Below are positions 32,481 to 39,986 of a DNA stretch of 39,986 nt, in pieces. Below the pieces are notes generated by a model, which was given only the letters and a program-made list of their open reading frames with translations, made no database searches and was not told where the DNA came from. The DNA is taken from contig NZ_AYKS02000020.1 of the NCBI RefSeq assembly GCF_000496755.2, forward strand, positions 1-39,986, read 5' to 3'. The stretch is from Serratia sp. DD3. GTDB taxonomy: Bacteria > Pseudomonadota > Gammaproteobacteria > Enterobacterales > Enterobacteriaceae. A program made the position numbers and the translations under genes. Each line of letters starts with the position of its first letter. The first letter of the stretch is position 1.

Positions 32481-35189
32481 ATGTTAACCAAATTATTGAC
32501 CAAAGTTTTTGGCAGCAGTAACGATCGTACCCTACGCCGTATGCGCAAAGCGGTTGAAATGATCAACCGTCTCGAACCAGACATGGAAAAGTTGTCTGAT
32601 AGCGAATTACAGGCTAAAACCGATGAGTTTCGTGAACGCCTGAAAAAGGGCGAAGTGCTGGAAAGCCTGATTCCGGAAGCCTTCGCCGTGGTGCGCGAAG
32701 CCAGTAAACGTGTATTTGGTATGCGCCATTTTGATGTGCAATTAATGGGCGGGATGGTGCTGAATGAGCGTTGCATCGCCGAGATGCGTACTGGTGAAGG
32801 TAAAACATTGACGGCAACACTGCCTGCCTATCTGAATGCCTTGAGTGGCCGTGGCGTGCATGTGGTCACGGTCAACGACTATTTGGCCCAGCGTGATGCC
32901 GAGAATAACCGTCCACTGTTCGAATTTTTGGGTTTATCGGTGGGTATCAACCTGCCAGGAATGCCAGCTCCCGCCAAGCGTGCGGCTTATGCTGCAGATA
33001 TTACTTATGGTACCAATAACGAATATGGTTTTGACTACCTGCGTGACAACATGGCGTTCAGCCCGGAAGAGCGCGTACAGCGTAAACTGCATTACGCATT
33101 GGTGGATGAAGTTGACTCGATTCTGATCGATGAAGCGCGTACACCGTTGATCATCTCTGGCCCGGCAGAAGATAGCTCAGAGATGTACATCCGGGTTAAC
33201 AAGCTGATCCCGCAATTGATCCGTCAGGAAAAAGAAGACTCGGATACTTTTCATGGGGAAGGGCACTTTTCGGTTGATGAAAAAGCGCGTCAGGTTCACC
33301 TGACCGAACGCGGCCTGATCATGATTGAAGAGATGTTGGTGGAAGCAGGCATTATGGCTGAAGGTGAGTCACTGTATTCACCAACCAATATCATGCTGAT
33401 GCACCATGTTACCGCAGCATTACGCGCTCATGTGCTATTTACGCGCGATGTTGACTACATCGTCAAGGATGGCGAAGTCATTATTGTTGATGAGCACACT
33501 GGGCGTACCATGCAGGGCCGCCGCTGGTCTGATGGTTTACACCAGGCGGTAGAAGCCAAAGAAGGGGTGGAAATTCAGAATGAAAACCAGACCTTGGCAT
33601 CTATCACTTTCCAGAATTATTTCCGTTTGTACGAAAAACTGGCTGGTATGACCGGTACCGCAGATACTGAAGCGTTTGAGTTCAGGTCTATTTACAAGCT
33701 GGATACCATCGTTGTGCCCACCAACCGGCCAATGATCCGTAAAGATATGCCGGATCTGGTCTATATGACAGAACGAGAGAAAATCGCTGCAATCATTGAT
33801 GATATCCGTGAACGTACCAGCAATGGACAACCGGTGTTAGTAGGGACGATTTCCATTGAAAAATCGGAAGTGGTTTCCCGCGAACTGACCAAAGCAGGCA
33901 TCGAGCATCAGGTTCTGAACGCTAAATTCCACGCCATGGAAGCGGATATTGTGGCTCAGGCAGGTCAAACTAGCGCAGTAACTATTGCAACTAACATGGC
34001 TGGTCGTGGTACCGATATTGTCTTGGGGGGAAGTTGGCAGGCTGAATTGGCCGCGTTGACAGACCCAACGGAAGAACAGATCGCCGCCATCAAAGATGCC
34101 TGGCAGATCCGTCACGATGCTGTTTTGGCAGCCGGTGGTTTGCATATTATCGGTACAGAACGCCATGAATCGCGCCGTATCGACAACCAGTTACGTGGTC
34201 GTTCTGGTCGTCAAGGTGATGCCGGTTCTTCCCGTTTCTACCTATCCATGGAAGATGCACTGATGCGTATTTTTGCATCAGACCGTGTCTCAGGCATGAT
34301 GCGTAAACTGGGTATGAAAGAAGGGGAAGCGATAGAACACCCGTGGGTGACCAAAGCGATTGCCAATGCGCAACGTAAGGTTGAAAGTCGCAACTTTGAT
34401 ATTCGTAAACAGTTGCTGGAATATGATGATGTCGCCAATGACCAGCGCCGTGCGATCTACAGCCAGCGTAATGAATTGCTGGATGTGGTTGATATTAGCG
34501 AAACGATTATCAGCATTCGTGAAGATGTGTTTAAAACCACCATCGATAACTACATTCCACCACAATCACTGGAAGAAATGTGGGATGTACCGGGCTTGGA
34601 AGAGCGTCTGAAAAATGACTTCGATCTTGATATGCCCATTGCCGAGTGGTTGGACAAAGAACCGCAACTGCATGAAGAAACGCTGCGTGAACGTATTCTG
34701 GAGAATGCAAAAGAGACCTATTTGCGCAAAGAAGAGGTTGTCGGTACCGATATGATGCGCAACTTCGAGAAAGGCGTCATGCTGCAGACTTTGGATTCCT
34801 TGTGGAAAGAGCACCTGGCGGCAATGGACTACTTGCGTCAAGGTATTCACTTGCGTGGTTATGCGCAAAAAGATCCGAAGCAGGAGTACAAGCGTGAGTC
34901 TTTCAACATGTTTGGCAATATGCTTGAGTCACTAAAATATGAAGTGATTAGTGTGCTGAGCAAGGTCCAGGTAAGGATGCCGGAAGAGGTTGAGGCATTA
35001 GATCAGCAACGCCGTGAGGAAGCTGAACGTCTGGCACGTCAGCAACAACTGAGCCACCAGGAGGAGAACGCGTTGGATGTTCGGGATCCCAATGCACCGG
35101 TAGTGGCTGAGCGAAAAATCGGGCGCAATGATCCTTGCCCATGTGGTTCTGGCAAGAAGTACAAACAATGCCACGGGCGTATACAGTAA
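32481..35189 (+). CDS. secA: Preprotein translocase ATPase SecA
   Basis: A 902-residue motor that drives proteins through SecYEG. The Walker A region [16 protein letters not shown] is near 100-115, Walker [17 protein letters not shown] near 205-220, the second nucleotide-binding domain has [17 protein letters not shown] and [17 protein letters not shown], and the C-terminal zinc finger [16 protein letters not shown] ends the protein. Length is one more than E. coli SecA (901). Translation is expected to depend on the SecM stall upstream. Confidence 0.99.
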   Translation: MLTKLLTKVFGSSNDRTLRRMRKAVEMINRLEPDMEKLSDSELQAKTDEFRERLKKGEVLESLIPEAFAVVREASKRVFGMRHFDVQLMGGMVLNERCIAEMRTGEGKTLTATLPAYLNALSGRGVHVVTVNDYLAQRDAENNRPLFEFLGLSVGINLPGMPAPAKRAAYAADITYGTNNEYGFDYLRDNMAFSPEERVQRKLHYALVDEVDSILIDEARTPLIISGPAEDSSEMYIRVNKLIPQLIRQEKEDSDTFHGEGHFSVDEKARQVHLTERGLIMIEEMLVEAGIMAEGESLYSPTNIMLMHHVTAALRAHVLFTRDVDYIVKDGEVIIVDEHTGRTMQGRRWSDGLHQAVEAKEGVEIQNENQTLASITFQNYFRLYEKLAGMTGTADTEAFEFRSIYKLDTIVVPTNRPMIRKDMPDLVYMTEREKIAAIIDDIRERTSNGQPVLVGTISIEKSEVVSRELTKAGIEHQVLNAKFHAMEADIVAQAGQTSAVTIATNMAGRGTDIVLGGSWQAELAALTDPTEEQIAAIKDAWQIRHDAVLAAGGLHIIGTERHESRRIDNQLRGRSGRQGDAGSSRFYLSMEDALMRIFASDRVSGMMRKLGMKEGEAIEHPWVTKAIANAQRKVESRNFDIRKQLLEYDDVANDQRRAIYSQRNELLDVVDISETIISIREDVFKTTIDNYIPPQSLEEMWDVPGLEERLKNDFDLDMPIAEWLDKEPQLHEETLRERILENAKETYLRKEEVVGTDMMRNFEKGVMLQTLDSLWKEHLAAMDYLRQGIHLRGYAQKDPKQEYKRESFNMFGNMLESLKYEVISVLSKVQVRMPEEVEALDQQRREEAERLARQQQLSHQEENALDVRDPNAPVVAERKIGRNDPCPCGSGKKYKQCHGRIQ

Positions 35190-35255
35190 TAAGCTAGACC
35201 AGTAAGGGTTCAGCTTGTGCGGAACCCTTCAGGTTATCGCTAACATTCATCTGAG

Positions 35256-35279
35256 GTTCAGCCTAGGCTGAACTTTTTT
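35256..35279 (+). terminator. Rho-independent terminator between secA and mutT
   Basis: GTTCAGCC and GGCTGAAC form a perfect 16-base palindrome around TA, followed by six T residues (35274-35279). A separate hairpin, AAGGGTTC (35205-35212) with GAACCCTT (35222-35229), lies just upstream without a U tract and shares the GTTC motif, so the two could compete. mutT begins 34 bases after the T run. Confidence 0.85.
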
Positions 35280-35315
35280 GTATATCATGCCTGGAAATAA
35301 AGTCAGGAGGGGATG

Positions 35316-35720
35316 ATGAAGCATCTGAATATTGCCGTAGGAATTATCCGTAATCCGCATCAGGAAATTTTTATTACTCGCCGTGCTGCTGATTCACATA
35401 TGGCTGGTTTTTGGGAGTTTCCAGGCGGTAAGGTCGAGGCAGGTGAAACTGTTGAGCAGGCGTTATATCGAGAATTACTCGAAGAAACGGGGATTTATGT
35501 TCATCAGATACAATTTGTCGATGTGCTGGAACATCGTTTTAGCGATCGTATTGTCACGCTGAATTTCTATCTGGTGGAAGAGTGGAGAGGCGAGCCTTCT
35601 GGTCGTGAGGGTCAGTTAGGGCGGTGGGTAAAACAGAGTGAATTGTGTGAGAATGAGTTCCCAGAAGCCAACGCCAGTATTATCAAGTTACTGCTGGCAC
35701 AGGCCAGCAGGGCACTATGA
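35316..35720 (+). CDS. mutT: 8-oxo-dGTP diphosphatase MutT
   Basis: A 134-residue Nudix hydrolase that removes 8-oxo-dGTP from the nucleotide pool and so prevents A:T to C:G mutations. The Nudix box is complete: Gly38, Glu44, Arg52-Glu53, Glu56-Glu57 and Gly59, within FPGGKVEAGETVEQALYREL...EETG. E. coli MutT has 129 residues. Two ATGs lie side by side at 35313 and 35316; the second matches the family N-terminus. The Shine-Dalgarno AGGAGGGG is strong. A terminator separates it from secA. Confidence 0.97.
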   Translation: MKHLNIAVGIIRNPHQEIFITRRAADSHMAGFWEFPGGKVEAGETVEQALYRELLEETGIYVHQIQFVDVLEHRFSDRIVTLNFYLVEEWRGEPSGREGQLGRWVKQSELCENEFPEANASIIKLLLAQASRAL

Positions 35721-35788
35721 TTTACCAGGTTTGATTTGCCGGGCCTGATTTTCCGACCCGCTTATCACCCGATGGCATGGTTAGCAGG

Positions 35789-35983
35789 TCAATGGTCTCC
35801 TGCTTCTTCACTCCAATCTTCTGACTCCGAGAGTTCATTACTGCTTGGAATGCGTTTTTCTTCATCAGCCCATTCACCAAGGTCGATCAACTGACAGCGT
35901 TTGCTGCAAAACGGACGATATGGGCTGATCTCTCCCCAAACGATGGCTTTACCACAAGTTGGGCATTTAACTATGGTTGTCAT
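35789..35983 (-). CDS. yacG: DNA gyrase inhibitor YacG
   Basis: A 64-residue zinc protein that binds GyrB and inhibits gyrase in E. coli. Four cysteines form the zinc site: Cys7, Cys10, Cys26 and Cys30 in [10 protein letters not shown] and [16 protein letters not shown]. The acidic C-terminal tail ([12 protein letters not shown]) is typical. Length matches E. coli (65). It is last in coaE-zapD-yacG, 48 bases after zapD, convergent with mutT. Confidence 0.97.
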   Translation of the reverse strand: MTTIVKCPTCGKAIVWGEISPYRPFCSKRCQLIDLGEWADEEKRIPSSNELSESEDWSEEAGDH

Positions 35984-36031
35984 AATGCTTATTTCTCCCC
36001 TTTATATCCGTAAGGGCTTAATTTTAATGTG

Positions 36032-36784
36032 TTAACAGCAAGCTAGTTCAAAGTTCAACCGTTCTGGCACGAGACCATTTTCATTGTCCAGTGGTAGAAA
36101 ACGGATAGCATAACGTGTTTTATGACCAGAGATTTGCGGGTAGAGTTGATGATCCAGGTTGATCCGTAAACGTAGCAGATCAGCACCTTCGGCATTGTCT
36201 TGAAAGAACCCATTCAGGCTGGTTTGGTTGCGAAATGATCCGGTTTGGCGTACTAAACCCAAGATGATGGTAAGCGCTTGGTTTAATGGTTCTAGGGTAT
36301 CTAGCCAAGCTTTAACGTCGGCATTACGTTCATGCTGTGGAATATGCATCCAGATATGTAATGTAGGTAAGTCGAAACTGCAGCAACCCCCAGGAATACT
36401 CAAGCGTTGACGTACCAGGCTAATCAAGCGATCTTCACGTAAGGCCTGCCCCATACGAGGTGCTGTCATCAGTGAAGTTGCACGGGATTTCAGTTGGTCG
36501 CGTAACTCATCGATTACTGATATATCAACACCGGGCATTTCTGCCCACTGCTGTAATTTCTGCTGTTGGCGCTCTAACTCCTTCAACAACTCGGTGCGAA
36601 CTTCGCCACGGTCTAACACATCTAGCAAGTCTGCGGTGGTGCGAAAAAAGGCCAGCGCAATCGATGTGTCACTCAGGGTTCTATGTGCCCCGAGTTGTTG
36701 CAGTAAAAACTCGATTCGCAGCCAAGTTCTCATTTTTTCATTCAACGGGTGTTCAAAAAGAACGGTTGGAGAAACGTCGCTCAT
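36032..36784 (-). CDS. zapD: FtsZ-bundling protein ZapD
   Basis: A 250-residue cytoplasmic protein (formerly YacF) that crosslinks FtsZ filaments by binding the FtsZ C-terminal tail, which is encoded in this same window. The N-terminus [20 protein letters not shown] and the segment [16 protein letters not shown] are diagnostic of the family. The middle is largely helical, followed by a C-terminal beta region ([18 protein letters not shown]). Length is close to E. coli ZapD (247). It lies five bases after the coaE stop. Confidence 0.97.
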   Translation of the reverse strand: MSDVSPTVLFEHPLNEKMRTWLRIEFLLQQLGAHRTLSDTSIALAFFRTTADLLDVLDRGEVRTELLKELERQQQKLQQWAEMPGVDISVIDELRDQLKSRATSLMTAPRMGQALREDRLISLVRQRLSIPGGCCSFDLPTLHIWMHIPQHERNADVKAWLDTLEPLNQALTIILGLVRQTGSFRNQTSLNGFFQDNAEGADLLRLRINLDHQLYPQISGHKTRYAIRFLPLDNENGLVPERLNFELACC

Positions 36785-36789
36785 TCAAT

Positions 36790-37404
36790 TTAATCCTGTC
36801 GGGGAGCTGAGGTTGCCAGCTCAAGATAGCGGCGATGCAGGGAGGCAACAGAAGGCTCTATCCCTAGCGTACTGCCACTATTGTCAATGACGTCATCCGC
36901 AATGGCCAGACGCTGTTCACGTGTGGCTTGTGCAGACAAAATGTTCATTGCCTGTTGGCGGCTAATACCGTCACGGGCCATAGTGCGTGCTAATTGTGTT
37001 TCGTGGTCCACATCGACAACTAAAACACGGTTAGCATATTTTTGGAGCCTATTTTCTGCCAACAACGGTACGACCCACAGCACATAGGGGCTGTCAGCTT
37101 GCGCTAATTGGCGCTGTGTTTCCTGTTGGATCAATGGGTGCAGCAACTGTTCCAGCCAGGCTTTCTCATCTGGATGGCTGAAGATCCATTGACGCAGGGC
37201 TGAACGGTTAAGTGAACCATCTGCTTGCATTATTTCATGGCCAAAATGTGTCTCAATGGCTATTAATGCAGGGCTCCCCGGTTCGACAACCTTGCGGGCA
37301 ATCACATCTGCATCAACAATGGTGACACCTAAATGTGCAAAAGCAGCTGTAACGGTTGACTTGCCACTGCCAATGCCACCGGTCAACGCAACAACGTAAG
37401 CCAT
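36790..37404 (-). CDS. coaE: Dephospho-CoA kinase
   Basis: A 204-residue P-loop kinase that performs the last step of coenzyme A synthesis. The Walker A loop GGIGSGKST is at 9-17, with [13 protein letters not shown] (about 31-43) and [20 protein letters not shown] (about 112-131) following, as in the CoaE family. E. coli CoaE has 206 residues. It is first in the coaE-zapD-yacG operon, with a promoter candidate at 37437-37465. A GGAG lies 11 bases before the start. Confidence 0.97.
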   Translation of the reverse strand: MAYVVALTGGIGSGKSTVTAAFAHLGVTIVDADVIARKVVEPGSPALIAIETHFGHEIMQADGSLNRSALRQWIFSHPDEKAWLEQLLHPLIQQETQRQLAQADSPYVLWVVPLLAENRLQKYANRVLVVDVDHETQLARTMARDGISRQQAMNILSAQATREQRLAIADDVIDNSGSTLGIEPSVASLHRRYLELATSAPRQD

Positions 37405-37436
37405 AAAAAGGAAGGCTCCTAATAAATAATAAACGA

Positions 37437-37465
37437 ATCATAAATCGATCGTAAACAAGTGCCAG
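37437..37465 (-). promoter_or_regulatory. Candidate promoter of coaE-zapD-yacG
   Basis: On the minus strand CTGGCA (37460-37465) is followed by a 17-base spacer and TATGAT (37437-37442). It would give a short leader of about 25 bases before the coaE ATG. Confidence 0.6.
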
Positions 37466-37642
37466 TAGGGAAGAATAACTTAACCGACTCATTTTACGCT
37501 GGTCAGTTCATCAAAGCGCATACTCTTGCCTACTGGCTAAGTACAGCACGGAGGTGGCACCACGATCCATTGAGGAACTAGGTCTACATTATCGCAGGTA
37601 AATTTGTGGGATTGTAGCGTAAATAAACAAGAAATCGCAGTC

Positions 37643-37670
37643 TTGCCGAACGATTATTAGTGCGTATGAT
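37643..37670 (+). promoter_or_regulatory. Candidate guaC promoter
   Basis: TTGCCG (37643-37648), a 16-base spacer and TATGAT (37665-37670). Transcription would begin near 37677 and give an unusually long leader of about 190 bases before guaC. Confidence 0.6.
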
Positions 37671-37865
37671 AACGTCACTGGAACTGGCATTAATCTGCCC
37701 AGCGTTTTCAGACCGTTGTGTGGTGTGTTACTGGGGGCGTTTGTGTTAGGCCCCGTTAGTCACCACTGGCTCTTTATTCGGGCCGTGGTTTGAAATCTGT
37801 AGGGTAGAGGTTCGAATACTCCCTCTGCTCCGCGATCTGTCGCCAAAAACCAGGAATTATTTGTC
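37671..37865 (+). other. Long guaC leader with a tRNA-3'-end-like segment
   Basis: About 190 bases between the promoter candidate and the guaC ATG. The remainder of the 461-base coaE-guaC gap (37405-37642) holds no gene. At about 37808-37835 the sequence reads AGGTTCGAATACTCCCTCTG and then CTCCGCGA, resembling the T-loop and acceptor end of a serine tRNA (GGTTCGAATCCCTCTCTCTC, then CGCCA) apart from an inserted AC and a few changes. No anticodon arm or 5' partner is seen, so this is not a tRNA. AGGG/CCCT and GAG/CTC could make a hairpin with the TTCGAA loop. Confidence 0.4.
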
Positions 37866-38909
37866 ATGCGTATTGAAGAAGATTTGAAGTTGGGTTTTAA
37901 AGATGTGTTGATCCGCCCGAAACGCTCTACATTGAAAAGTCGCTCAGAGGTTGAATTGGCTCGCCAGTTTACCTTCAAACATTCAGGTTGGAGTTGGTCC
38001 GGGGTGCCGATTATTGCGGCCAATATGGATACCGTGGGTACTTTCCGTATGGCTGAGGCTTTGGCTTCTTTTAATGTGCTGACTGCCATTCATAAACACT
38101 ACAGTGTTGAACAATGGGCTGAGTTTGTGGTGCGAGTGCCTGACTCCACGTTACATCATGTGATGGTTTCCACCGGGACTTCCGAGGCGGATTTCATCAA
38201 AATGAAACAAATACTGGCACTTTCACCTGCATTGAAATTCATCTGTATTGATGTTGCCAATGGATACTCCGAACACTTTGTTGCCTTCTTGCAAAAAGCG
38301 CGTGAAGCTTGCCCGAGCCATGTGATTTGCGCGGGTAATGTAGTGACCGGTGAAATGGTAGAAGAGTTGGTACTGTCTGGTGCTGATATTGTTAAAGTAG
38401 GTATTGGCCCTGGCTCGGTTTGTACAACACGTGTGAAAACCGGTGTTGGCTACCCGCAGCTTTCTGCGGTTATCGAGTGTGCTGATGCTGCACACGGGCT
38501 GGGCGGGCAGATTGTAAGTGATGGTGGTTGTTCAGCGCCGGGCGATGTGGCTAAAGCTTTCGGCGGTGGTGCAGATTTTGTGATGCTCGGCGGTATGTTG
38601 GCGGGGCATGATGAATGTGAAGGCAGTGTCGTTGAAGAAAATGGCGAAAAATTCATGCTGTTTTATGGTATGAGTTCAGAGTCTGCAATGAAGCGCCACG
38701 TCGGTGGTGTTGCTGGATATCGTGCAGCGGAAGGTAAAACGGTTAAATTACCACTGCGTGGTGAAGTTGAGTTTACTGTACGCGATATTCTTGGCGGTTT
38801 ACGCTCTGCTTGCACTTATGTTGGTGCAGAACGCTTGAAAGAATTAACTAAGCGTACAACGTTTATCCGGGTTGCAGAGCAGGAAAACCGCGTTTTCACT
38901 AGTAAGTGA
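37866..38909 (+). CDS. guaC: GMP reductase
   Basis: A 347-residue NADPH-dependent enzyme that deaminates GMP to IMP in purine salvage. It has the IMPDH/GMPR barrel with the signature [14 protein letters not shown], the catalytic cysteine at 186 as in E. coli, and [26 protein letters not shown] (split around 220-245) for phosphate binding. Length equals E. coli GuaC (347). No CBS domain is present, as expected for GMPR rather than IMPDH. It is a single-gene unit, divergent from coaE. Confidence 0.98.
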   Translation: MRIEEDLKLGFKDVLIRPKRSTLKSRSEVELARQFTFKHSGWSWSGVPIIAANMDTVGTFRMAEALASFNVLTAIHKHYSVEQWAEFVVRVPDSTLHHVMVSTGTSEADFIKMKQILALSPALKFICIDVANGYSEHFVAFLQKAREACPSHVICAGNVVTGEMVEELVLSGADIVKVGIGPGSVCTTRVKTGVGYPQLSAVIECADAAHGLGGQIVSDGGCSAPGDVAKAFGGGADFVMLGGMLAGHDECEGSVVEENGEKFMLFYGMSSESAMKRHVGGVAGYRAAEGKTVKLPLRGEVEFTVRDILGGLRSACTYVGAERLKELTKRTTFIRVAEQENRVFTSK

Positions 38910-38935
38910 TCGTATAGAATCATATTTATACCCAA

Positions 38936-38977
38936 AATACTTCAAGTTGCAGCTAACCCGCTGCAATTTGAAGTATT
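38936..38977. repeat. Perfect palindromic repeat after guaC
   Basis: AATACTTCAAGTTGCAGC pairs with GCTGCAATTTGAAGTATT across a TAACCC loop; apart from one G-T pair the 18-pair stem is perfect. Flanking ATTTATA and TATAAAT (38981-38987) extend it. It carries the AAGTTGCAG core of the other repeats. No T run follows, so it may act in 3'-end protection of the guaC message rather than as an intrinsic terminator. Confidence 0.75.
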
Positions 38978-39000
38978 AAATATAAATATCCATGCCAAAA

Positions 39001-39585
39001 TTAATGGACATCGGCGATAGTGGAATCGTCTAATATAAGCTTAATACATCCCTTCTCAATGGGCCATATGTCGAAAAAGGTCCTTCCCCCTAGTTTTCTT
39101 ATGACACTATTCTTATGAGCATAAGTGGTTTTTGGTGAAATATTTAATCGTAGACTGATGAATGAAATACTCTTGCCATCAATGATATAGGAAAACACTG
39201 ATTTCTCGCGCTCAGACAAAATATTCTTTTTAAACAATTTTTTACTTGCAGTCACTTTTTTTATGGCAGAGTCTATCTCTTCAATTGTGGCTTTTCTATC
39301 CAATATAGTGTGTTGCATAAAGGCATGATTGAAATTATTTTTATCTTTTGTTGGGATGATGATTATCTGCCCTGGAAATTCCCCTACCGATATTAGATAT
39401 GAGATTTTCATACAGAAGTTTGACATGTTTAAAATAAAAATATCACTATTTTTATATTTGTTTTTTTTGATTTTATCAACAAGATTTCTTGGAGTCTCCC
39501 TTTTTATAGAATGGCCGATAGCCATCATGGCACTCGATAATCCCATGAAAAAATAATTATTTTGTGTTGTTACATATATTGGCAT
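39001..39585 (-). CDS. LuxR-type helix-turn-helix regulator
   Basis: A 194-residue protein with a C-terminal LuxR/GerE DNA-binding domain (about 123-177): LSEREKSVFSYIIDGKSISF, then ISLRLNISPKTTYAHKNSV and IRKLGG. The N-terminal half (about 1-115) resembles a degenerate response-regulator receiver, with no clear phosphoacceptor aspartate pocket, as in RcsA- and BglJ-like orphans. Codons and bases are much more AT-rich than in guaC, a sign of acquired or H-NS-controlled DNA. The Shine-Dalgarno is weak. A specific orthologue is not recognised; fimbrial, capsule or motility control are possibilities only. Confidence 0.8.
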   Translation of the reverse strand: MPIYVTTQNNYFFMGLSSAMMAIGHSIKRETPRNLVDKIKKNKYKNSDIFILNMSNFCMKISYLISVGEFPGQIIIIPTKDKNNFNHAFMQHTILDRKATIEEIDSAIKKVTASKKLFKKNILSEREKSVFSYIIDGKSISFISLRLNISPKTTYAHKNSVIRKLGGRTFFDIWPIEKGCIKLILDDSTIADVH

Positions 39586-39735
39586 AATGTTTTTCTGCTA
39601 AATTATTTTATTCCAATATACAATATGTATATTGATTGATTTTAAAGCGGGTTATAAATGGTGCGTGGAATAAGTTTTTACACAAGGTATAATATCTTTG
39701 ATACTGTATCTACCTGCAGTATGTTCAGTGGGTAG

Positions 39736-39986
39736 TTAGCTATCTGCCACAATGGTTTCACTATAAAGTTGAGTGATACTTTCTTCTTTCAATCGATATC
39801 CTCTACTACGTATAGTCAGTATAAAATCTTCTGCTAAACCAATCTGGTTTAGTTTATCTCTTAACTCCTTCGTCACCTGGTTTAGTCGTTTGTAAGATGA
39901 AATAAGCCCACGCTTATCCCAGACTTCACTTAAAATATTTTCATAGGGAATAACCGTTTGTTTAGCATTCTCGAGTAGGTAAATAA
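39736..39986 (-). CDS. ToxR/CadC-type winged-helix regulator, C-terminal fragment
   Basis: The frame is open from the right window edge to a stop at 39736-39738, giving the last 82 residues or so. IYLLENAKQTVIPYENILSE, then VWDKRGLISSYKRLNQ, VTKELRDKLNQ and ILTIRSRGYRL are the helices and wing of a Trans_reg_C (OmpR/ToxR) DNA-binding domain, the RGYRL wing being diagnostic. Only about 18 residues follow the wing, with no membrane segment, so it is either a soluble small regulator or a protein whose other domain lies N-terminal, outside the window. AT-rich, like its LuxR-type neighbour, which it precedes on the same strand by 150 bases. Confidence 0.75.
   Translation of the reverse strand, partial: IYLLENAKQTVIPYENILSEVWDKRGLISSYKRLNQVTKELRDKLNQIGLAEDFILTIRSRGYRLKEESITQLYSETIVADS

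Noticed and set aside
37744..37840. Possible intact tRNA gene ahead of guaC
   Set aside because: Only the T-loop/acceptor-like end is recognisable; no 5' acceptor partner, D arm or anticodon arm can be drawn.

Overview
The window is a stretch of chromosome from an enterobacterium. It most resembles the Yersiniaceae (Serratia/Yersinia/Rahnella-like). The support is gene order (leuDCBA-leuL-leuO-ilvIH-cra-mraZ...lpxC-secM-secA-mutT-yacG-zapD-coaE-guaC), near-identity of most products to Escherichia coli proteins recalled from memory, and short palindromic intergenic repeats built on an AAGTTGCAG core, of the kind common in Serratia and Yersinia. The exact species cannot be fixed by reading alone. 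No rRNA, intact tRNA or CRISPR array was seen.

Layout. (1) 1-437: the 3' end of a group II intron, with the C-terminus of its reverse transcriptase/maturase and RNA domains V and VI; the left part lies outside the window. (2) 813-2285: a sodium/dicarboxylate-type (DASS) anion transporter. (3) 2457-7380, minus strand: leucine operon leuABCD with a complete attenuation leader (leuL, leader hairpins, terminator, promoter). (4) 8076-11381: divergent leuO regulator and ilvIH (acetolactate synthase III). (5) 11773-12777: cra (fruR). (6) 13304-31295: the complete division and cell wall (dcw) cluster, mraZ-rsmH-ftsL-ftsI-murE-murF-mraY-murD-ftsW-murG-murC-ddlB-ftsQ-ftsA-ftsZ, followed by lpxC. (7) 31309-35720: a DciA/DUF721 gene on the minus strand, then secM-secA and mutT. 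(8) 35789-37404, minus: yacG-zapD-coaE, then guaC on plus. (9) 39001-39986: AT-rich accessory DNA with a LuxR-type regulator and the end of a ToxR/CadC-type winged-helix regulator.

How it works together. The left third makes and senses branched-chain amino acids: LeuABCD and IlvIH are the enzymes, leuL senses charged tRNA-Leu, and LeuO sits between them. The middle builds UDP-MurNAc-pentapeptide (MurC-F, Ddl), moves it to lipid I/II (MraY, MurG), polymerises and crosslinks it (FtsW, FtsI) and assembles the divisome (FtsL, Q, A, Z). LpxC commits carbon to lipid A. SecM is a force-sensing arrest peptide that sets SecA level. ZapD, in the last operon, bundles FtsZ, so the division theme returns there.

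Most of the window is conserved core genome. The points worth a second look are: a DUF721/DciA gene kept in an enterobacterium and facing secM with 26 bp between start codons; a SecM arrest sequence with several substitutions; a degenerate MraZ operator; a palindromic repeat inserted between murG and murC; a tRNA-Ser-3'-like segment in a long guaC leader; and the AT-rich regulator pair after guaC. I did not find a convincing wholly new system.
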